Positions 1-5,448 of a stretch of DNA of 5,448 nt are shown here, piece after piece. Source of the DNA: Candidatus Rokuibacteriota bacterium (lineage in GTDB: Bacteria > JAUVQV01); contig JAUVQV010000087.1 in assembly GCA_030597995.1 (NCBI GenBank), positions 1 to 5,448 of the forward strand, read 5' to 3'. Positions within the stretch are counted from its first letter, which is position 1; each line of letters opens with the position of its first letter. The position numbers and the translations under genes were made by a program. The notes below the pieces were generated by a model, which saw only the letters and a program-made list of their open reading frames with translations, was not told the DNA's origin and searched no databases.

Positions 1-356
1 CGGTCCGCCGGGATCTCTATACTTTTCGCCAGGAGTCCATACTCGGTGAATGCCTCGTCGTTGGAGCTGAGGAGCAGGGTGTCGTAAAGGCCCCCCAGGC
101 CTGCGGCGGCAACCCCTTTCAGGATGAAGCCGTTAAGGCTGTCAAAGGTCCCGATGGCGTGCAGGCGCACCTCCCCCCCCTTGGGGGCGTCAGGAACGGC
201 GTAATCGAAGTGCGCGAACTCCGGCCCGTACTTCGGGGTCCCGTGCATGGCCAGGGCGTGGGTCGTGGAGACCCCGGTCCCGGCTGTGGCCTCCGGTCCT
301 CCGAAAATCCCCGCCGCCAGGGCCGCGGCGGCCACACTGATTCGCATCACTCTCAT
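1..356 (-). CDS. YejA-like extracellular solute-binding protein, family 5 (N-terminal part; gene continues beyond the left edge)
   Basis: This is the 5' part of a periplasmic substrate-binding protein of an oligopeptide-type ABC transporter, of the subgroup that includes YejA (peptide and microcin C uptake). About 118 codons are visible with no stop. The N-terminus has a positively charged start (MRVMR), a hydrophobic Ala-rich core (SVAAAALAAGIF) and a small-residue region ending ATA (residues 23-25), which fits a Sec signal peptide. There is no lipobox Cys, so the protein should be soluble in the periplasm. The mature part shows family hallmarks: HALAMHGTPKYG (33-44), FAHFDYAVPDAPKGG (47-61), IGTFDSLNGFILKG (68-81), LYDTLL (90-95) and EYGLLAKSIEIPAD (105-118). 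Start choice: the ATG at 356 has GAGGG five bases upstream. In-frame ATGs at 368 and 347 have weaker Shine-Dalgarno support. The gene is divergent from glgC, with its own predicted promoter at 460-488. Family members are typically about 600 residues, so most of the gene is missing. Substrate is not determinable here. Confidence 0.88.
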   Translation of the reverse strand, partial: MRVMRISVAAAALAAGIFGGPEATAGTGVSTTHALAMHGTPKYGPEFAHFDYAVPDAPKGGEVRLHAIGTFDSLNGFILKGVAAAGLGGLYDTLLLSSNDEAFTEYGLLAKSIEIPAD

Positions 357-459
357 CTCGACCCTCATCTCGCAGTGCCCGTACCGACTATGTGATTCGG
401 CGGTCGTCCCGGAGGGATAGTTTCCCCTCCGTGACAGGCCATCGGAAATTCTTTAAAAC

Positions 460-488
460 TTAATACCGTATTGACGGGGCGGAGTCAA
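460..488 (-). promoter_or_regulatory. Predicted sigma-70-type promoter for the YejA-like gene
   Basis: Read on the minus strand, TTGACT (488-483) is followed after exactly 17 bases by TATTAA (465-460). That is 5/6 and 4/6 matches to the consensus -35 and -10 boxes. Transcription would start near 453, giving a leader of about 97 nt before the ATG at 356. The -35 box lies inside the inverted repeat at 470-489. The surrounding DNA is locally AT-rich (about 446-470) in an otherwise GC-rich window, as expected of a promoter. This is prediction only. Confidence 0.5.
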
Positions 489-489
489 T
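470..489. repeat. Inverted repeat ATTGAC-N8-GTCAAT between divergent genes
   Basis: Perfect 6-bp arms, ATTGAC (470-475) and GTCAAT (484-489), are separated by GGGGCGGA. The right arm read on the minus strand supplies the -35 box of the YejA-like gene's promoter. The left arm reads TTGACG on the plus strand, but the sequence 17 bases further on (CGTATG, 494-499) is a poor -10. The repeat could be an operator for a dimeric regulator or simply two back-to-back -35-like sequences; the sequence cannot decide. Confidence 0.4.
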
Positions 490-507
490 GGAACGTATGC
501 GGACATG

Positions 508-536
508 TTGACAGGAGCCGGGTCTTTTGATATCAA
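508..536 (+). promoter_or_regulatory. Predicted sigma-70-type promoter for glgC
   Basis: A perfect consensus -35, TTGACA (508-513), is followed after 17 bases by TATCAA (531-536, 4/6 match to TATAAT). Transcription would start near 543, leaving a leader of about 107 nt before the glgC ATG at 650. The -10 box overlaps a 10-bp perfect palindrome, TTGATATCAA (527-536), which could be a binding site or coincidence. A weaker alternative begins with TTGACG at 471. Confidence 0.5.
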
Positions 537-606
537 GATCGCATTCGAGAGAGAGTTGCCGGCCTACGAGAGTTTCGCCGCCCCGAACACATACGGCAGA
601 CGCCCC

Positions 607-624
607 GGGTTCTCCACGGAACCC
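607..624 (+). promoter_or_regulatory. Hairpin in glgC leader
   Basis: GGGTTC (607-612) and GAACCC (619-624) form a perfect 6-bp stem around the loop TCCACG. It ends 25 bases before the glgC start codon. Its right arm overlaps CCCTC (622-626), which is complementary to GAGGG (642-646) within the glgC Shine-Dalgarno sequence. The two pairings are therefore mutually exclusive. Any regulatory role is inference. Confidence 0.35.
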
Positions 625-649
625 TCTCTCTTTATGACAGGGAGGGCTC

Positions 650-1900
650 ATGGGCCTGAAGGTGCTGGGATTGATCATGGCCGGAGGCAAGGGTGAGCGG
701 CTTTACCCCCTCACCCGAGACCGGGCCAAACCGGCCGTCCCCTTCGGCGGGCACTACCGCATCGCGGACTTTGTGATCTCCAACTTCGTCAACTCCGGCA
801 TCCTCTCCCTCTACGTCCTGACCCAGTTCAAATCCCAGTCTCTCACGGAGCATATCCGGGCCACGTGGAGATTCGGATCGGTGCTCCGTGACCAGTTCGT
901 GGTCACCGTCCCGGCGCAGATGCAGCGGGGCGAAACCTGGTACCGGGGAACGGCCGACGCCGTCCGCCAGAACATCAACCTCGTCTGCCAGTCCGAACCC
1001 GACCTCGTCGCCGTCTTCGGGGCCGACCACATCTACCGCATGGACATCCGACAGATGGTGGAGTACCACCTCGAAAAGGGGGCGGACATTACCATCTCCG
1101 CCCTCCCCGTTCCTCGAGGAGAGGCCCGCGACTTCGGCACCATCCGGGTGGACGGCGACTGGAGGGTGCGGGGGTTCAAGGAAAAGGTCCCCCGGCCGCC
1201 CCCGATGCCGGGTGACCGCTCCAGGACACTGGCCTCGATGGGCAACTACCTCTTCTCCACCTCCGCCATGCTGGACATCCTCGGTGACAAACCCAGGCAG
1301 AGGGAGTGGATCGACTTCGGCCGGGACATCCTCCCGCGGGTCTGCAAAAAACTCGCCGTCTTCGCGTACGATTTCAACCGGAACGTCATCCCGGGGATGC
1401 TCAAGGGAGAGCAGAACTACTACTGGCGGGACGTGGGCACCATCGAGGCGTACTACAATGCCAACATGGAGCTCAAGAGCGTCGCACCGCCACTCAATCT
1501 CTACAACCCCCAGTGGCCGATCCTGACGGCCGAGGCCAGCTCGCCCCCGGTGAAGTTCGTCTTCAACGAGGAACAGCGGCGAGGGTTCGCGGCCGACTCT
1601 ATCATCTCCCCCGGGACGATCATCTCCGGCGGCCGGGTGATCGACTGCGTTCTGGGCCACAACGTCCGCATCCACTCCTGGAGTGAAGTCCGGGAGTCCA
1701 TCCTGTTGGGGGAGGTGGATATCGGGCGCCGCTGCCGGGTGCGGCGCGCGATCATCGACAAAAACGTCAGCCTCCCGCCAGACACCGTCATCGGCTACCA
1801 CCCCGCCGAGGACAAAAAGCGATTCTTCGTCAGTCCCACCGGCATCGTGGTCATCCCCCGCGAGCCCTACCACCTCCATCTCCACGAGTTGAACCGCTGA
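650..1900 (+). CDS. glgC: Glucose-1-phosphate adenylyltransferase (ADP-glucose pyrophosphorylase)
   Basis: This cytosolic enzyme makes ADP-glucose and pyrophosphate from ATP and glucose-1-phosphate, the committed step of bacterial glycogen synthesis. It is complete at 416 residues, within the usual range of about 400-430. The N-terminal nucleotidyltransferase domain (about 1-270) has the ATP loop AGGKGERLYPLT (11-22), RAKPAVPFGG (25-34), WYRGTADAV (97-105), GADHIYRMD (124-132, with D126 matching the catalytic Asp of E. coli GlgC), the sugar-phosphate motif FKEK (176-179), ASMGNYLF (195-202), DFGRDILP (222-229) and YWRDVGT (258-264). The C-terminal part (about 300-400) has the hydrophobic, Gly-rich hexad pattern of a left-handed beta-helix (for example CRVRRAIIDKNVSLPP). 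The start at 650 is set by GGGAGG four bases upstream. The position of E. coli K39, implicated in fructose-1,6-bisphosphate activation, is Asp24 here, so allosteric control probably differs from the enteric enzyme. No other glg gene is visible. The gene converges on the kinase gene, 85 bp apart. Confidence 0.97.
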   Translation: MGLKVLGLIMAGGKGERLYPLTRDRAKPAVPFGGHYRIADFVISNFVNSGILSLYVLTQFKSQSLTEHIRATWRFGSVLRDQFVVTVPAQMQRGETWYRGTADAVRQNINLVCQSEPDLVAVFGADHIYRMDIRQMVEYHLEKGADITISALPVPRGEARDFGTIRVDGDWRVRGFKEKVPRPPPMPGDRSRTLASMGNYLFSTSAMLDILGDKPRQREWIDFGRDILPRVCKKLAVFAYDFNRNVIPGMLKGEQNYYWRDVGTIEAYYNANMELKSVAPPLNLYNPQWPILTAEASSPPVKFVFNEEQRRGFAADSIISPGTIISGGRVIDCVLGHNVRIHSWSEVRESILLGEVDIGRRCRVRRAIIDKNVSLPPDTVIGYHPAEDKKRFFVSPTGIVVIPREPYHLHLHELNR

Positions 1901-1929
1901 CCCCCCTCACTTTCCCCCTCCCCCCTTCC
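1901..1929. other. Near-pure pyrimidine tract (G-rich on minus strand) in the convergent gap
   Basis: Immediately after the glgC stop, 28 of 29 bases on the plus strand are C or T, with C-runs of six, five and six. On the minus strand, in the 3' flank of the kinase gene, this gives three long G-runs that could form a two-tier G-quadruplex. The whole gap (1901-1985) contains no convincing hairpin followed by a T-run for either gene, so no intrinsic terminator is called. Confidence 0.35.
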
Positions 1930-1985
1930 GATCCTTGAACATACCTCCTTTGACGGGGAGAAAGAAAGGGGTGCCGGGTGGGAAA

Positions 1986-4325
1986 TCAGCCGGAATCGAG
2001 AACCTGCCGCAGGATCTTCCGGAACCGGCTCGGCAGAATAGGCTTCTCGACCATAGTCACTCCGGATTTCTTGAAATATTGGAAATCGGCTTCGTTTTCT
2101 ATGTAACCCGACATGACGATAACCTTTGTGCCCGGCCTCTTGGAGAGGATCGCTTCGACCAGTTCCCTGCCGCCGACCTCGGGCATCACGAGGTCGGTCA
2201 GCAAAAGATCTATTTTTTCGCTCTCCTCCTCGATGATCCGGAGGGCCTCCGCGCCGTCCGAGGCCTCGAGCAGCCGGTATCCCAGCGGTTGGAGAGCCTC
2301 GATGATCGCCTCCCGGATCGTGGAATCGTCCTCCACCACCAGGATTCGCTCGCTTCCCCGCAATTCGGGCAATGATTTCTCGACCGGCGTCTCCATAACT
2401 TTCACCTCTTTCATTTCGGATACCGGGAAGTAGACCTTGAAGGTCGTGCCGCGGCCGTGCTCACTCTCGACAACAATGTGCCCACCGTGCTGCCGCACGA
2501 TTCCGTAGACCGTGGACAGACCGAGGCCGGTGCCTTTGCCGTTCGGCTTGGTGGTGAAAAAAGGTTCGTACATCTTCTCCCGCACCTTCCCGGGTATCCC
2601 CTCGCCGGTGTCGGTCACCTTCAGCACGACGTAAGGGCCCTGCTTCCCGCCGCCTTCGCCCGGGCCGCCCTCGCCGCGCAGGACGACGTTTTCGGTCTCG
2701 ATGGTCAGGGCGCCTCCCGCCGGCATGGCGTCACGGGCGTTCACCACCAGGTTCAAAAGGACCTGATCGATCTGCACCTTGTCGCCCATGATCCCCTTCA
2801 CGGGTTTTTCAATCTTCAACTCAAACGCGATGTTCGTTCTGATCGTCCGAAGGAGCATCCTGGCAATGTTTTTGATAACGTCATTCAGGTCGATCACCTC
2901 CATTGTGAGGACCTGCTTGCGACTGAAAGCCAGGAGCTGCCTCACGATAGACGCAGCCTTGTCCCCGGCATCCTTGATGATTTCGAGCGGCCGGCGCGCG
3001 GGATGATCTTCAGGTATCTTCGTCTCGGCGATCTCGCAGTAGCTCATGATAGAGAAGAGAATGTTGTTGAAGTCGTGGGCAATGCCGCCGGCGAGACTGC
3101 CTATGGATTCCATTTTCTGCGCCTGCTGCAATTCCTCCTGAAGCCGCTCCTGCTCCAGGCGGGCCCTCTTGTGGTCGGTGATGTCCTTGAGAGTAAAGAC
3201 CGCGCCGCTCAACCGGCCGGAGGCGTCGAGGATGGGATCGGCGGAGGTCAGAAACCATCTCTCCCGGTCCCGGAGGCTGACCTCTTGTTCCTCATGCCGT
3301 CGCGAGCACGTCATCATCCGCAGTGGATTGGGCCCTTCCGCGGGTAATATCCCGGCGAAGAGTTGCAGACAGTCCCGGCCGAGCAGCTCCGCGTATGGCT
3401 TTTCAAAAAAATCGGAAGTCGCCCGGTTGACCTTGACGGTTTTGAGGTCGGCATCGGTCATCACCAGCAGATCCTTGGTCGCGTCGAAGGACACCCTCCA
3501 CTCGCTAGAGGCCTTTTTCAGAGCGCTCTGCATCCGGTTTCCCTCGTCGACCTCTTTTTTCAACTCTTCGTTTACCTTGGCAAGCTCGGCCGTCCGCCGT
3601 CTGACCTGCCGCTCGAGGTCTTCTTGTGCCCATTCCAACTTCTCCCGGATCCTTTGGTTCTCGAGCATGGTCCGGCTCGCGCTGAAGGTGGCCAGGAACA
3701 CCGCGACCATGAAGAGAGTTCCGAGGCCCAGGGTCCGGTAAGAGGAACTAGCCAGAAGGCCGGCCAGCTCCGCCTTCCTGCCGGTGATATCGTAGTAAAT
3801 CTCGAAGGCCCCCAAAAACGTGTCGTCGCGCATGATTGGGACATAGGTCTCCACCACGTCACGGGCCACGATCCGGCCTTCCATGGATTTTGTGTCTTTT
3901 CTCACCACTTTAGTGAAGGTCGTTCCCTTGGCGACGATGTTTTTGAAGTAGTCATTTTGATTGACGCTTCCGAGGTCGCGGTCGTCGGTGGAATAGAGGA
4001 CTTCGCCCGAGCTGGAGTACATTTTCACCTTCTCCAGGCGAAAATCCGAAAGATGCTCCTTTAGCCGCCTCTCTGCCGAGGGGGTAAATATTTCGCCCGT
4101 CAGTTTCTGGGTATCCGGAAAAACCTCGCGCATGCAGTGTTCGCCCAAGGAGATCGCTTCCTTCTCAACGTTATTAGTCAATATGCGAATCACTGACGGC
4201 TTTGCGTAGACGATGTCGTAGAGGGGATAGATGACAACCGCGCTCAGGCACAGAAGAGCGATGTTTCTCAGCTGTGGTCGCTTCATGATGTTTTTCAGAA
4301 TGGCCCGCGTATCGATGCTCGTCAT
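1986..4325 (-). CDS. Membrane-bound hybrid sensor histidine kinase (periplasmic sensor, PAS, HisKA, HATPase, receiver)
   Basis: This is a 779-residue inner-membrane two-component kinase that should autophosphorylate and pass the phosphate to its own receiver. Domains: TM1 about 20-40; periplasmic sensor about 41-192, possibly Cache-like ([16 protein letters not shown] at 100-115, GAFEIYYDI at 172-180); TM2 about 197-216; coiled coil about 220-275; PAS/PAC about 275-385; HisKA about 400-470 with H417 in GGIAHDFNN; HATPase about 510-634 with N529 (N box), DTGEGI (572-577), EPFFTT (587-592) and GKGTGLGLS (596-604); receiver about 659-779 with acidic D666/D667, phosphoacceptor D711 in TDLVMP, S739 and K761. 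All catalytic residues are present, so it should be active. The start at 4325 has AGGAG six bases upstream; Met14 is an alternative. A Gly-rich stretch (551-560) in the ATPase domain looks like a loop insertion. No DNA-binding output domain or neighbouring response regulator is present, so the downstream partner must lie elsewhere. The stimulus is unknown. Confidence 0.95.
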   Translation of the reverse strand: MTSIDTRAILKNIMKRPQLRNIALLCLSAVVIYPLYDIVYAKPSVIRILTNNVEKEAISLGEHCMREVFPDTQKLTGEIFTPSAERRLKEHLSDFRLEKVKMYSSSGEVLYSTDDRDLGSVNQNDYFKNIVAKGTTFTKVVRKDTKSMEGRIVARDVVETYVPIMRDDTFLGAFEIYYDITGRKAELAGLLASSSYRTLGLGTLFMVAVFLATFSASRTMLENQRIREKLEWAQEDLERQVRRRTAELAKVNEELKKEVDEGNRMQSALKKASSEWRVSFDATKDLLVMTDADLKTVKVNRATSDFFEKPYAELLGRDCLQLFAGILPAEGPNPLRMMTCSRRHEEQEVSLRDRERWFLTSADPILDASGRLSGAVFTLKDITDHKRARLEQERLQEELQQAQKMESIGSLAGGIAHDFNNILFSIMSYCEIAETKIPEDHPARRPLEIIKDAGDKAASIVRQLLAFSRKQVLTMEVIDLNDVIKNIARMLLRTIRTNIAFELKIEKPVKGIMGDKVQIDQVLLNLVVNARDAMPAGGALTIETENVVLRGEGGPGEGGGKQGPYVVLKVTDTGEGIPGKVREKMYEPFFTTKPNGKGTGLGLSTVYGIVRQHGGHIVVESEHGRGTTFKVYFPVSEMKEVKVMETPVEKSLPELRGSERILVVEDDSTIREAIIEALQPLGYRLLEASDGAEALRIIEEESEKIDLLLTDLVMPEVGGRELVEAILSKRPGTKVIVMSGYIENEADFQYFKKSGVTMVEKPILPSRFRKILRQVLDSG

Positions 4326-4448
4326 GACTTTCTCCTATCGGCGTTTAGCCGCACTACTGCCCAGAGCCAAGCATTAAAAGCTCACCATCAGTGAAATTCT
4401 AAAGACCCGAGAACAAACTCTGCGTTACGTGGAGCACCCCGTCACACG

Positions 4449-4498
4449 CTGGCGAAATACCAGTCTCCCGAATGGTAATCATAGCAGTCGATGGCTGC
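4449..4498 (-). promoter_or_regulatory. Small inverted repeats in the kinase-gene leader
   Basis: Within the predicted 5' leader of the kinase mRNA are three short pairings: GCAG/CTGC (4484-4487 with 4495-4498), TACCA/TGGTA (4458-4462 with 4473-4477) and CTGG/CCAG (4449-4452 with 4460-4463). The last two share bases 4460-4462 and cannot form together. No known riboswitch class was recognised. The stems are short, so this is a weak call. Confidence 0.2.
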
Positions 4499-4527
4499 CA
4501 GGATCAAATCATGCTCAAACTCATATT

Positions 4528-4556
4528 TGTGTAGCAGGGCAACTTTTCCCTGTCAA
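4528..4556 (-). promoter_or_regulatory. Predicted sigma-70-type promoter for the histidine kinase gene
   Basis: On the minus strand a perfect TTGACA (4556-4551) is followed after 17 bases by TACACA (4533-4528, 3/6 match), within the AT-rich TACACAAATATGAG. Transcription would start near 4521, about 195 nt before the kinase ATG at 4325. The consensus -35 and exact spacing favour it; the -10 box is only moderate. Confidence 0.45.
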
Positions 4557-4644
4557 GGAATATCGGCCGGGTATGGGCAGATAGCTCGCGGACCCCACCC
4601 TTGCGGTGCGGCCCGGATTGTCATAGAGTATCCTCTTGGAAGCG

Positions 4645-4666
4645 GTCCCGGCCTGCCGGCCCGGAC
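4645..4666 (+). promoter_or_regulatory. GC-rich hairpin upstream of the NifS-like gene
   Basis: GTCC-C-GGCC (4645-4653) pairs with GGCC-C-GGAC (4658-4666) around the loop TGCC, giving eight G-C/A-T pairs with one central C-C mismatch. It ends about 18 bases before the Shine-Dalgarno GGAGGG at 4685-4690. No T-run follows on either strand, so it is unlikely to be an intrinsic terminator. It more probably structures the 5' leader of the downstream gene, or is a protein site. Confidence 0.4.
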
Positions 4667-4696
4667 TCAAAAAGATACGATCGCGGAGGGAATCAG

Positions 4697-5448
4697 ATGG
4701 ATGTGATTTACTTCGACCACGCCGCCACCACCCGGGGGGATCCCCGGGTGCGTGACGAGATGCTGCCTTTTTTGGGCGAAGCGTACGGCAACCCGTCGGC
4801 TCACTACTACGAGCTGGGCCAGGGGGCGGCCGAGGTCCTGGAGAAGGCCCGGGGCCGTGTGGCCGGGCTTATCGGCGCCCGCCCCGAAGAGATCATCTTC
4901 ACCTCGGGGGGTACGGAGGCCAACAACCTCGCCGTCAAGGGGATCCTGGCCGAGGGCGGAGAGGGCCGGGACCACATCGTGGCCTCCAACATCGAGCACT
5001 ACTCGGTGCTCTACTCCCTCCACACCATGCAGAACCGGGGTTTTTCGGTCACCTACCTTCCGGTGGACGGCGACGGCCTGATCACCCCGGATCGGCTCGA
5101 GGCCGCCCTGACGGAAAAGACCGCCCTGGTGAGCATCATGCACGCCAACAACGAGATCGGCGTCATCCAGGACATCCCCGCCCTGGCCGCGGTCGCCGCC
5201 TCGAAGAGCGTCCCTTTCTTCTCCGACGGGGTAGCCTCGGTCGGTACCATCCCGGTCGATGTCGGCCGTCTCGGCGTCTCCGCTCTGAGTCTGGCCGGGC
5301 ATCTCTTCTACGGCCCCAAGGGGGTCGGGGCGCTTTACCTCCGTTCCGGGACAAAGCTGAGGAGGCTCTTCGACGGAGGCCTGCAGGAGCACGGCTACCG
5401 CTGCGGGACAGAGAACATCCCGGGGATCGCGGGCCTGGGAAAAGCGGC
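4697..5448 (+). CDS. NifS/IscS-family cysteine desulfurase homologue lacking the PLP lysine (N-terminal 250 residues; continues past the right edge)
   Basis: Class V aminotransferase fold. Active relatives take sulfur from cysteine, using PLP and a mobile Cys, to supply Fe-S clusters and thiolated tRNA. The start at 4697 has GGAGGG six bases upstream and begins MDVIYFDHAATT, typical of the family. Conserved: GNPSAHYYELG (31-41), TSGGTEANNLAVKG (69-82, T73 phosphate contact), IEH (99-101, ring-stacking H101), HANNEIGVIQDI (149-160), D177 (pyridine-N contact), GPKGVGALYLR (206-216), RCGTEN (235-240). Changed: SxSGHK reads SLAGHL, so the Schiff-base Lys is L203 (CTC at 5303-5305) and the phosphate-binding Ser is A200. 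HxDAxQ reads FSDGVA, replacing Gln with A180 and His with F175. GGGQER reads GGLQEH. The frame is otherwise clean with normal GC-rich codons. I infer no classical desulfurase activity and a retained structural or different role. The C-terminal Cys loop lies outside the window, so nothing can be said about it. An active paralogue elsewhere in the genome is likely. Confidence 0.9.
   Translation, partial: MDVIYFDHAATTRGDPRVRDEMLPFLGEAYGNPSAHYYELGQGAAEVLEKARGRVAGLIGARPEEIIFTSGGTEANNLAVKGILAEGGEGRDHIVASNIEHYSVLYSLHTMQNRGFSVTYLPVDGDGLITPDRLEAALTEKTALVSIMHANNEIGVIQDIPALAAVAASKSVPFFSDGVASVGTIPVDVGRLGVSALSLAGHLFYGPKGVGALYLRSGTKLRRLFDGGLQEHGYRCGTENIPGIAGLGKA

Larger units (their letters stand above)
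4326..4696. other. Divergent intergenic region between the kinase and the NifS-like gene
   Basis: This 371-bp stretch holds no supportable gene. It is less GC-rich than its flanks over about 4326-4560. It contains the kinase promoter (4528-4556, minus), its roughly 195-nt leader with small inverted repeats, and a GC-rich hairpin (4645-4666) before the NifS-like gene. The only promoter-like pair found for the NifS-like gene is TTGCGG (4601-4606), 17 bases, TAGAGT (4624-4629). It is weak (3/6 and 4/6), so that promoter is unresolved. A 71-codon plus-strand frame (4491-4706) overlaps the NifS start and lacks coding signs. Confidence 0.6.

Noticed and set aside
119..337. 72-codon minus-strand frame MWPPRPWRRG...
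   Set aside because: It is out of frame with the YejA-like coding sequence on the same strand, which has a signal peptide and clear family motifs.
505..696. 63-codon plus-strand frame starting at 505
   Set aside because: Overlaps the glgC start in another frame, has no Shine-Dalgarno, and covers the predicted promoter and leader.
632..1885. 417-codon minus-strand open frame opposite glgC
   Set aside because: It mirrors glgC almost exactly. High GC at third positions keeps the antisense frame free of stops. Its translation is Asp/Gly/Val-rich with no recognisable domain, while glgC shows full family motifs.
1940..1951. Perfect AAAGGAGGT followed directly by ATG on the minus strand
   Set aside because: There is no spacing between the Shine-Dalgarno-like bases and the ATG, and the frame ends after 11 codons in the G-rich tract. 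The plus-strand reading ACCTCCTTT also resembles the 16S rRNA 3' end, but nothing else around it does.
1924..1976. Possible terminator pairing CCCCTT with AAGGGG in the convergent gap
   Set aside because: The stem is six pairs around a loop of nearly 40 bases and is not followed by a T-run on either strand.
2457..3347. 296-codon plus-strand open frame opposite the kinase, with others at 1935-2375, 3169-3741 and 3363-4064
   Set aside because: All lie antisense to the intact hybrid kinase with its complete set of catalytic motifs. The translations look like shadow sequence (His/Arg/Leu-rich, no domain).
4496..4510. Minus-strand TTTGATCCTGGC resembling the 5' end of 16S rRNA
   Set aside because: Only 12 bases match and the following sequence does not continue into 16S rRNA; treated as chance.
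4491..4706. 71-codon plus-strand frame overlapping the NifS-like start
   Set aside because: No Shine-Dalgarno, no recognisable domain, and it runs through the hairpin and the ribosome-binding site of the next gene.
1..5448. Mobile element, CRISPR array, tRNA or phage gene
   Set aside because: Both strands were read for direct repeats with spacers, terminal inverted repeats, transposase or integrase motifs and cloverleaf structures; none was seen.

Overview
This 5.4 kb window is high-GC bacterial DNA. It holds four protein-coding genes, two of them cut by the window edges, and no RNA genes, insertion sequences or CRISPR. A YejA-type periplasmic binding protein with a cleavable signal peptide and a membrane-bound hybrid histidine kinase point to a Gram-negative host. 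The GlgC subtype (GADHIYRMD, ASMGNYLF and a DRAKPAVPFGG nucleotide loop) and the PAS/HDFNN/receiver kinase resemble those of Deltaproteobacteria (Desulfobacterota) and related soil or sediment lineages. This placement is an inference from family resemblance, not a phylogeny.

Layout, left to right. (1) Positions 1-356, minus strand: the N-terminal third or less of a family-5 extracellular solute-binding protein for oligopeptide or microcin-C-type uptake, running off the left edge. (2) Positions 357-649: a divergent control region with a good sigma-70-like promoter in each direction, an inverted repeat that carries the minus-strand -35 box, and a potentially structured glgC leader. (3) Positions 650-1900, plus strand: complete glgC, ADP-glucose pyrophosphorylase, the committed step of glycogen synthesis. 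(4) Positions 1901-1985: a short convergent gap containing a C-rich (G-rich on the other strand) tract. (5) Positions 1986-4325, minus strand: a complete 779-residue hybrid sensor kinase (TM, periplasmic sensor, TM, coiled coil, PAS, HisKA, HATPase, receiver). (6) Positions 4326-4696: a divergent intergenic region with a TTGACA promoter and a roughly 195-nt leader for the kinase, and a GC-rich hairpin just before the last gene. (7) Positions 4697-5448, plus strand: the first 250 residues of a NifS/IscS-family protein, running off the right edge.

The genes do not form an operon. Each is transcribed divergently from or convergently with its neighbour, and no shared pathway is evident. The kinase has no separate response regulator in view.

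The most remarkable point is the NifS/IscS homologue. Its fold motifs are intact, but the PLP-binding lysine is leucine (L203). Two other cofactor-contact positions are also changed (Gln to Ala180, Ser to Ala200), in an otherwise clean reading frame. It looks like a catalytically dead, retained member of the cysteine desulfurase family.
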